This document shows, in pieces, positions 7,720 to 13,311 of a DNA stretch of 13,311 bases. Source of the stretch: Elusimicrobiota bacterium (GTDB lineage Bacteria; Elusimicrobiota; Elusimicrobia; UBA1565; UBA9628); the NCBI GenBank assembly GCA_028865585.1, contig JAGWJU010000017.1, positions 1 through 13,311 on the forward strand, read 5' to 3'. Below the pieces are notes generated by a model. That model ran no database searches. It saw nothing but the letters and a program-made list of their open reading frames with translations, and was not told where the DNA came from. Position 1 is the stretch's first letter, and every line of letters starts with the position of its first letter. A program made the position numbers and the translations under genes.

Positions 7720-8489
7720 AGGCTCCGCGAATCCTGGTCCTGCGCGCGCCGGGCGTCAATTGCGACGTGGAGACCGAAGCCGCTCTGAAATTCGTGGGCG
7801 GCGCGCCCGAGCCCGCGACCATGGCCGAGGTGCGCGCCGGGCGGGTGCGGGTCCTCGACTATGCCATGGTGGTCTTTCCCGGCGGATTCTCTTACGGCGA
7901 CGATTTGGGCGCCGGGAAAATTTTGGCCGTTCAGATTCGAAGCTACTTGAAGGATTTGCGCCACCTCGTGCGCCAAAAACGTCCGGTGTTGGGCGTGTGC
8001 AACGGTTTTCAGGCGTTGGTCAAGGCCGGACTTCTGCCCTTCGGCTCGGGCGAAGCCAGCGCCGGATTCGCGGCCAACGACTCGGGGCGTTTTGAGGCGC
8101 GCTGGGTGCACCTGCGCCTCAATACGCAGAGTTCCAGCCTCTTTTTCCGCGGCCTTCCCGAGATGATCGAGCTGCCCGTGGCCCACGGTGAGGGCAAGCT
8201 CGTCTTGAGATCCCCGCGCCTGCTTGAAGACTTGAAAAAAAACCACTCCATCGCCATGCAGTACGTCTCGGACGACGGCAAGCTGGCGGGCTATCCCGCC
8301 AACCCCAACGGCTCGGTCTTCAACATCGCGGCGCTTTCAAACCCCGAGGGCAACTGCCTCGGGCTGATGCCGCACCCCGAGCGTTTCACCGCCATCTATC
8401 ACCACCCCAACTGGACGCGCCAAACCTTCTTCAAACACTGCGTGGGACTGGAGATTTTTCGCAACGCGGTGGAGTATTGCCGGAGCTGA
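7716..8489 (+). CDS. purQ: FGAM synthase glutaminase subunit PurQ
   Basis: Class I glutamine amidotransferase that hydrolyses glutamine and passes ammonia to PurL in the PurS/L/Q complex. The product has 257 residues, slightly longer than the roughly 225-residue Bacillus type. The N-terminus ILVLRAPGVNCDVETE is diagnostic. FPGGFSYGDDLGAGK follows, then the nucleophile elbow GVCNGFQAL with Cys95, and the catalytic MPHPER with His220 and Glu222. The ATG overlaps the purL stop in an ATGA and has a good GGAGG. A 28-base gap separates it from purF, the only real gap in the operon. The full catalytic set is intact. Confidence 0.97.
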   Translation: MKAPRILVLRAPGVNCDVETEAALKFVGGAPEPATMAEVRAGRVRVLDYAMVVFPGGFSYGDDLGAGKILAVQIRSYLKDLRHLVRQKRPVLGVCNGFQALVKAGLLPFGSGEASAGFAANDSGRFEARWVHLRLNTQSSSLFFRGLPEMIELPVAHGEGKLVLRSPRLLEDLKKNHSIAMQYVSDDGKLAGYPANPNGSVFNIAALSNPEGNCLGLMPHPERFTAIYHHPNWTRQTFFKHCVGLEIFRNAVEYCRS

Positions 8490-8517
8490 CGGCTAAACCA
8501 CATTCCAGGCCAAGAAC
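8490..8517 (+). other. 28-base gap between purQ and purF
   Basis: This is the only non-overlapping spacer of more than a few bases inside the operon. No convincing hairpin, T-run, promoter or strong Shine-Dalgarno is visible. It may simply hold a weak ribosome binding site for purF. Confidence 0.5.
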
Positions 8518-9906
8518 ATGTGCGGCATCTTCGCGGTGACCGAGTGCGCGGCGGCGGCGGACGTGGTCCGAGCCGGGCTCCTGGCGCTGCAGCACCGCGG
8601 GCAGGAGTCCTCCGGTATCGTTTCCAGCGACGGAGAAAAGATCCACGCCAAAGCCGGCATGGGCCTGGTCTCGGACGTGTTCCCCGGACCGGCCGCAGCG
8701 CTTCTGCCCGGCCGCGCCGCCGCTGGCCACGTGCGCTACTCGACCGCAGGAGAGTCCCTCCTTAAGAACGCCCAGCCGCTGATGTTCGGCGGCCGGCACG
8801 GGGCCCTGGCCATCGCGCACAACGGCAACTTCACCAACGCCGCCGTCCTGCGCAGGGATCTGGAAGCCAGGGGCGCCATCTTCCAGTCCTCGACCGACTC
8901 GGAGGTCGCCGTGCACCTGATGGCCCGCCGCGGCCCGCCGCTTGAGCGCGCTTTTATCGGAAGCCTGCGCCGCATCGAGGGCGCCTATTCCCTCATTGTC
9001 TTCACGCCCGGCCGCGTTCTGGCCGCGCGCGATCCGCTGGGATTTCGGCCGCTCGTTTTGGGGCGCCTCGGCCGGGGTTTCGTTCTGGCCTCCGAGACCG
9101 CGGCGTTGGACGCGGTCAAGGCGTCGTTCGTTCGGGAAGTCGAGCCCGGAGAGGTGCTGATTTTGGAGAAAGGGCGTGTTCGCAGCCTTAGGCCTTTTAC
9201 GGCGAAGAAGGCCCTGGCGCGCTGCGTTTTCGAGCACGTTTACTTCGCGCGGCCCGACTCGCAGGTCTTCGGGCGCAACGTGCAGGCCGCGCGCCGCGAG
9301 ATGGGACGGCAGCTGGCCCGGGAAATGGAGGGCGTTCGAACGGATATCGTCGTGCCGGTGCCGGACTCGGGCGTCTCCGCGGCGCTGGGGTTTTCCGACG
9401 TTTCGGGCGTTCCTTTTGAGATGGCCCTGGTGCGCAACCACTACGTGACCCGGACCTTCATCAAGCCGACTCAAGCGCAGAGGGAGTCCTCCGCGGCCAT
9501 GAAGCTCTTTCCCGTGGCCGAGGCCCTGCGCGGCCGCCGCGTGGTGCTCGTCGACGACTCCATCGTGCGCGGCACGACCTCGCGCCTTATCGTGCGCCGC
9601 GTGCGCGAAGCCGGCGCGCGCGAAATCCACATGGCCATCGCGAGCCCGCCCATCGTCTCGCCCTGCCACTACGGGATCAACACGCCGCGCGCCAAGGAGC
9701 TCATCGCCGCGGGACGAGGAGTGGAAGCCGTGCGGAAGTTCTTGGAGGCCGACAGTCTGCGCTACCTGAGCCTGGAGGGCCTCTTGAAGGCCGCCGGCGG
9801 CCCGGCCGGAGAGGGGGGATTCTGCTCCGGGTGCTTCACCGGCCGCTATCCCGCACCGGTCCCCGCGGGTGAGAAAAGCGAGCCGCGCGGCCCGGCGCGG
9901 AAATGA
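8518..9906 (+). CDS. purF: Amidophosphoribosyltransferase PurF, Fe-S-type
   Basis: Catalyses the committed step, PRPP plus glutamine to phosphoribosylamine. The product has 462 residues. It starts directly with MCGIF, so removing Met exposes Cys2 as the Ntn-type glutaminase nucleophile and no propeptide is needed. LQHRGQESSG and the glutaminase domain follow. The phosphoribosyltransferase PRPP loop VVLVDDSIVRGTTS is at 342-355. Cysteines at 236 (RCVFEHVYF), 383 (SPCHYGIN), 436 and 439 (FCSGCFTG) match the four-cysteine [4Fe-4S] ligand set known from Bacillus subtilis PurF, which is oxygen-sensitive; E. coli PurF lacks it. Feedback inhibition by AMP/GMP is expected from the family. The ATG follows the 28-base gap without a strong Shine-Dalgarno. 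The stop overlaps purD in an ATGA. Confidence 0.97.
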   Translation: MCGIFAVTECAAAADVVRAGLLALQHRGQESSGIVSSDGEKIHAKAGMGLVSDVFPGPAAALLPGRAAAGHVRYSTAGESLLKNAQPLMFGGRHGALAIAHNGNFTNAAVLRRDLEARGAIFQSSTDSEVAVHLMARRGPPLERAFIGSLRRIEGAYSLIVFTPGRVLAARDPLGFRPLVLGRLGRGFVLASETAALDAVKASFVREVEPGEVLILEKGRVRSLRPFTAKKALARCVFEHVYFARPDSQVFGRNVQAARREMGRQLAREMEGVRTDIVVPVPDSGVSAALGFSDVSGVPFEMALVRNHYVTRTFIKPTQAQRESSAAMKLFPVAEALRGRRVVLVDDSIVRGTTSRLIVRRVREAGAREIHMAIASPPIVSPCHYGINTPRAKELIAAGRGVEAVRKFLEADSLRYLSLEGLLKAAGGPAGEGGFCSGCFTGRYPAPVPAGEKSEPRGPARK

Positions 9907-11192
9907 TTTCCTTTTCCGATACCACCGTCCTTCTTCTCGGCGCGGGAGGCCGCGAGCACGCCCTGGCCAGGGCCTTGGCGCTCAGCCCGCGCCTTAAAAA
10001 CCTTTACTCTCTGCCCGGCTCGGATGCGATTTCGGACTGGGCGCAGAGCCTGCCTGGAAATCCGGCCTCGCCAGAGCAGGTTGTGGCCGCGGCGAAGGAT
10101 CGGCATGCAAGCTTGGTCGTTATCGGCCCCGAGGCGCCCCTTGCCGCGGGCGTCGCGGACGCCTTGCGCGCAGCAGGTCTTTTGGTCTTTGGCCCCAATA
10201 AAGACGGGGCACGGCTTGAGTCTTCTAAGATTTTCGCCAAGGAGTTTATGGCCCGGCACGGCATTCCCGCCGCGCGCTCGCAGGCGTTTGAAGCCGCCGC
10301 CGCGGCCAAGGCCGCGCTTAAGGACTGGCCCGAAACCGTCGTCGTGAAGGCCGACGGACTGGCCGGCGGCAAGGGAGTGTTCGTCTGCCCTTCGCGGGCC
10401 GAAGCCGCCCGAGCCGTCGATTTTTTGATGGAGCAAGAGGGAGCGGGGCAGGCCGGAAAAAAAATCCTGCTTGAAGAAGCTCTTTCCGGACCGGAAATTT
10501 CTGCTTTGGCCGTGTGCGATGGGAAAAACTTCCGCCTGCTGCCGTTCGCGCGGGATCATAAGCGCCTTCAAGACGGAGACGCGGGCCCCAACACCGGCGG
10601 CATGGGAGCTTTTGCGCCCGTGCCGGTTTCCGAAGAGGCTCGTGCCGCCATTGAAAATATATTTGCGCGGACGCTTGGCGGCTTGCGCGCCGAGGGTATC
10701 GACTATCGCGGCGTTCTTTACGCCGGGCTCATGATGACGGCCCGGGGCCCGAAGGTCCTTGAGTTTAATTGCCGTTTTGGCGACCCGGAGGTACAGGCCG
10801 TGCTGCCGCTTTTGAAATCGGATTTTTTGGAGCTGGCCCTAGCCTGCGCCAAAGGCGAATTGGGCCGGATCCGCGTTGAGGTCGCGCTTGGCGCCTGCGT
10901 CTGCGTGGTTCTTGCCTCCCGCGGCTATCCGCAAAATCCGGCTCCAGCCGGAAAAATCGCCGGTTTGGAGGCTGCGCGCGATTCCGGCGTGCTGATTTTT
11001 CATTCATCCACCGCGGTTTCGGATCGGGCTTGGTCGGGAGGCGCCGGACGCGTGATCGGCGTAAGCGCGTTGGGCAAGGATCTCTCGGAAGCCCGACGCC
11101 GGGCCTACGCCGCGGCGGACAAAATCCAATTCGCGGGGAAGGTCCTGCGCCGGGACGTGGCGGCCGGGATGCCCGCAGGGGCGGAGGCTTAA
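9903..11192 (+). CDS. purD: Phosphoribosylamine-glycine ligase (GAR synthetase)
   Basis: ATP-grasp enzyme that joins glycine to phosphoribosylamine to give GAR, step 2, using the unstable product of PurF encoded just upstream. The product has 429 residues, a normal length for monofunctional PurD. The N-terminal GAGGREHALA (13-22), the VVIGPEAPLAAG segment, the ATP-grasp VVKADGLAGGKG (147-158) and the GARS signature NCRFGDPE (289-296) are present. GPNTGGMGAF is also as expected. There is no fused PurM or PurN domain, unlike the animal enzyme. The ATG overlaps the purF stop (ATGA, 9903-9906). The TAA directly abuts the purE ATG. The coding sequence is intact. Confidence 0.97.
   Translation: MISFSDTTVLLLGAGGREHALARALALSPRLKNLYSLPGSDAISDWAQSLPGNPASPEQVVAAAKDRHASLVVIGPEAPLAAGVADALRAAGLLVFGPNKDGARLESSKIFAKEFMARHGIPAARSQAFEAAAAAKAALKDWPETVVVKADGLAGGKGVFVCPSRAEAARAVDFLMEQEGAGQAGKKILLEEALSGPEISALAVCDGKNFRLLPFARDHKRLQDGDAGPNTGGMGAFAPVPVSEEARAAIENIFARTLGGLRAEGIDYRGVLYAGLMMTARGPKVLEFNCRFGDPEVQAVLPLLKSDFLELALACAKGELGRIRVEVALGACVCVVLASRGYPQNPAPAGKIAGLEAARDSGVLIFHSSTAVSDRAWSGGAGRVIGVSALGKDLSEARRRAYAAADKIQFAGKVLRRDVAAGMPAGAEA
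11183..11187 (+). promoter_or_regulatory. Shine-Dalgarno of purE
   Basis: GGAGG near the 3' end of purD lies 5 bases before the purE ATG at 11193. It supports that start over the in-frame ATG three codons later. Confidence 0.7.
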
Positions 11193-11681
11193 ATGGCGAA
11201 AATGCGGCCGCAGGTTGGAGTCATCATGGGGAGCCGCAGCGACTGGGAGACCATGAAGCGCGCCTCGGAGGTTCTTGCGGAGTTGGGCGTGGCGCACGAG
11301 TGCAGGGTGGTCTCGGCGCACCGCACGCCCGATCTGCTTTTTCGCTACGCCGCTTCGGCGCAAAAGCGCGGGCTTAAAGTCATCATCGCGGGCGCCGGCG
11401 GCGCGGCGCACCTGCCCGGCATGGCCGCGGCCAAGACCGTGCTGCCGGTTTTGGGCGTACCCGTAAAATCGAAGGCCTTAAAAGGCGTCGACTCCTTCTT
11501 ATCCATCGCGCAGATGCCCGCCGGCGTGCCGGTGGGCACGCTTGCCATCGGTGAGGCGGGCGCGGCCAACGCGGCGTATTTGGCCGCTCAGATTTTGGCG
11601 CTGCAGAGCCCCGCTTTGCGGCGCAAAATAGAAAACTTCCGGCGCGCTCAGTCGCGGAGCGTGAGGCGCGCGGCGCTTTGA
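11193..11681 (+). CDS. purE: N5-CAIR mutase, class I PurE
   Basis: Converts N5-carboxyaminoimidazole ribonucleotide to CAIR (step 6b). The product has 162 residues, the usual class I length. Motifs are GSRSDW (13-18), SAHRTP (41-46) with the catalytic His43, and AGAGGAAHLPGM (66-77). The adjacent purK supports the two-step bacterial class I route rather than the class II AIR carboxylase used by animals. The ATG follows the purD TAA with no gap. The stop overlaps the purK TTG. Confidence 0.97.
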   Translation: MAKMRPQVGVIMGSRSDWETMKRASEVLAELGVAHECRVVSAHRTPDLLFRYAASAQKRGLKVIIAGAGGAAHLPGMAAAKTVLPVLGVPVKSKALKGVDSFLSIAQMPAGVPVGTLAIGEAGAANAAYLAAQILALQSPALRRKIENFRRAQSRSVRRAAL

Positions 11682-12820
11682 AGACGCTCCTTCCCGGTTC
11701 GACGCTCGGCATTTTGGGCGGCGGACAGTTGGGCCGCTACCTGGCCCTGGCCGCGCGGCGCATGGGCTACAAGACGGGCGTTCTCGATCCGGCGCCGCGC
11801 GGCCCGGCGGCCCAAGTCTGCGACTTCCATGTCCGGGCTCCGGTCGAGGACGAGGCCGCGGCGCTTGAGCTGGCCAAGCGCTCGGATGTCTTGACGCTCG
11901 AGTGGGAGCTCATCCCCTCCCCGCTGCTCAGGGCCGTGTCGGCCAAGAAGCCGGTTTTTCCTGATGCCCGCGTCCTTGAGATTATCCAGGACCGCCTTGT
12001 GCAAAAGGAGTTCTTGGGCAAGGAAGGCTTCCCTCAGGCGCGTTTCAAGTCCGCCGCGAGCGCCGCCGAGCTTTCGGCCGCGGTCGCCGACATCGGGTAT
12101 CCCTCGATTTTGAAGCGCCGTCGCGCCGGCTACGACGGCAAGGGCCAGAGCGCTTTGGGCGGCGAGCAGGACCTGCCCGCGGCGCTTGAGCTCGTTTCCG
12201 CGCCCTGCGTACTCGAGGAAAAAATCGATTTCGAACGCGAGATTTCCGTCGTGCTCGCGCGCGATCAGAAGGGGAACGTCGAGTTTTTCCCCATCGCGCA
12301 CAACGAGCATAAAAACGGCATTCTGCGCCTATCCTCGGCGCCCGCGCCAATCTCCGAAACGCGTGCCAGAGAGGCCCGGGATCTCGCCGCCGCCGCGGCG
12401 CAGGCCCTGGGGCATGTGGGGGTGATGGCCATCGAGATGTTCGTAGCCAAAGGAGGCGCGCTGCTGATCAACGAGATCGCGCCGCGCGTGCACAACAGCG
12501 GGCATTACACCATGGGCGCCTGCGCGGTCTCCCAATTCGAGCAGCACCTGCGCGCGGGCTTGGGGTTGCCGTTGGCGGAGACTTGGCTTCTCTCCCCGGT
12601 GGTTATGGCAAATCTGCTCGGAGACCTCTGGACCGCAGGCGCGCCTCGCTGGGAGCCCCTTCTGCACAATCCGCGCGCGCGGCTCTACCTCTACGGCAAG
12701 GACGCGCCTAGACCGGGGCGCAAGATGGGCCACTTTTTGCTTTTGGGCGGCGACGTCGAGTCCCTGCGCACCGAGGCGGATCAGATTCTGCGCCGGATGG
12801 GAACGCCGCCGGGGCGCTAG
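11678..12820 (+). CDS. purK: N5-CAIR synthetase (ATP-grasp)
   Basis: Carboxylates AIR with bicarbonate and ATP to N5-CAIR (step 6a), the substrate of PurE. The product has 380 residues, the usual size. The N-terminal LGGGQLGR (13-20), the ATP-grasp loop RAGYDGKGQ (149-157) and the C-terminal NEIAPRVHNSGHYT (265-278) with SQFEQHLRA after it are diagnostic. RPGRKMGH lies near the end. The most likely start is TTG at 11678, forming a TTGA overlap with the purE stop. A GAGG lies 11 bases upstream, and the resulting N-terminus MKTLLPGSTLGILGGG suits the family. It is the last purine gene in the window. No terminator hairpin follows before the next gene. Confidence 0.95.
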   Translation: MKTLLPGSTLGILGGGQLGRYLALAARRMGYKTGVLDPAPRGPAAQVCDFHVRAPVEDEAAALELAKRSDVLTLEWELIPSPLLRAVSAKKPVFPDARVLEIIQDRLVQKEFLGKEGFPQARFKSAASAAELSAAVADIGYPSILKRRRAGYDGKGQSALGGEQDLPAALELVSAPCVLEEKIDFEREISVVLARDQKGNVEFFPIAHNEHKNGILRLSSAPAPISETRAREARDLAAAAAQALGHVGVMAIEMFVAKGGALLINEIAPRVHNSGHYTMGACAVSQFEQHLRAGLGLPLAETWLLSPVVMANLLGDLWTAGAPRWEPLLHNPRARLYLYGKDAPRPGRKMGHFLLLGGDVESLRTEADQILRRMGTPPGR

Positions 12821-12825
12821 CAAGG

Positions 12826-13311
12826 ATGGAGCGGCCCGCTCGCAAGGCTAGAATCACCGCATTCGGCCGGTTGCTTCTTGGTTTCGGCGGCGCCGCTGCC
12901 GCAACGGCGTTTTTGTGCCTTGCTCCGGTTAAAGTCCAGCCTTTCGATGCGCGCTGGCCGTGGCTGGTGTCGAACCGGCCGCTTTATCATATCCAGAATA
13001 TCGGAGACCGGGTTTGGGCCGTCCCTGATCCGGCCATCGTCGCGGTGGATCGCGTCAACGGCAAGCGTTTCCTCGTGGCCAAGGGGGCAGGAACGTATCG
13101 GATTTTCTGCATCGGCCAGTCTACGACGGAGGGATTTCCATTTAATCCCAGGGGCGGCTATCCCGAGTGGCTGCAGGCGATGGTGCGGACTCTTCTGCCG
13201 GGCCGCCGCGTCGAGGTCATTAATGCCGGCGCGTCCGGATCCGATAGTACGCGCGACTTGGCCATCGTGAAGGAAGTCCTCAAGTACAGCCCCGATCTTC
13301 TCGTGCTTTAC
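12826..13311 (+). CDS. Membrane-anchored SGNH/GDSL-family hydrolase-like protein, N-terminal part only
   Basis: Open for 162 codons to the window edge. An N-terminal basic stretch and a hydrophobic segment (about 13-34) suggest a signal anchor or uncleaved signal, placing the rest outside the cytoplasm. After a roughly 55-residue linker, YRIFCIGQSTTEGFP (91-105) matches SGNH block I of the GxST variety, with Ser99 as candidate nucleophile. NAGASGSDS (133-141) matches block II with its glycine. KYSPDLLVLY at the edge leads toward the expected block III, which lies outside with the Asp/His pair. The substrate is unknown; acyl or acetyl esters of surface polysaccharides are typical for the superfamily. 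It starts 5 bases after purK on the same strand, with only an AAGG directly before the ATG. It may be cotranscribed, but no functional link to purines is apparent. Confidence 0.75.
   Translation, partial: MERPARKARITAFGRLLLGFGGAAAATAFLCLAPVKVQPFDARWPWLVSNRPLYHIQNIGDRVWAVPDPAIVAVDRVNGKRFLVAKGAGTYRIFCIGQSTTEGFPFNPRGGYPEWLQAMVRTLLPGRRVEVINAGASGSDSTRDLAIVKEVLKYSPDLLVLY

Noticed and set aside
8431..9669. 412-codon open frame on the minus strand
   Set aside because: It is antisense to purF, whose motifs are intact. The predicted protein is rich in Gly, Arg, His and Ala without any recognisable motif, typical of a GC-rich shadow frame.
1..13311. CRISPR arrays, insertion sequences, tRNA/rRNA genes, phage or defence genes
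   Set aside because: No regularly spaced repeats, transposase motifs, terminal inverted repeats or RNA gene signatures were seen. The window is housekeeping metabolism with two unrelated partial genes at the ends.

Overview
The window is a GC-rich bacterial segment dominated by one compact plus-strand purine nucleotide biosynthesis operon (about 1139-12820). The gene order is guaB3, guaA, purC, a tandem-domain purS, purL, purQ, purF, purD, purE, purK. Two partial genes flank it. A minus-strand gene for an unrecognised exported protein runs off the left edge (1-965). A plus-strand gene for a membrane-anchored SGNH/GDSL-type hydrolase starts 5 bases after purK and runs off the right edge (12826-13311).

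The host cannot be fixed from this sequence alone. High GC, a CBS-less GuaB3-type IMP dehydrogenase, a three-part FGAM synthase with a duplicated PurS unit, class I PurE with PurK, and an Fe-S-type PurF suggest a free-living, prototrophic, probably uncultured bacterium. Elusimicrobiota or a similar high-GC candidate lineage would fit, but that is a tentative inference.

Layout: 1-965 is the exported protein on the minus strand. 966-1138 is a divergent intergenic region with a plausible sigma70-like promoter and a strong Shine-Dalgarno for the operon. 1139-3831 holds the GMP branch (IMP to XMP to GMP). 3828-8489 encodes PurC and the PurS/PurL/PurQ FGAM synthase complex. A 28-base gap follows, then 8518-12820 encodes PurF, PurD, PurE and PurK. 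Nearly every junction is a 1-4 base stop/start overlap or direct abutment, so translational coupling and a single polycistronic message are likely.

Together the genes cover steps 1 (PurF), 2 (PurD), 4 (PurS/L/Q), 6 (PurK, PurE) and 7 (PurC) of IMP synthesis, plus IMP to GMP. Not in this window are the GAR transformylase (purN/purT), purM, purB, purH and purA, which must lie elsewhere if the pathway is complete. Most of the window is conventional. The points most worth a second look are the freestanding tandem-PurS protein and its junction with PurL, GuaB3 heading the operon, and the unrecognised exported protein.
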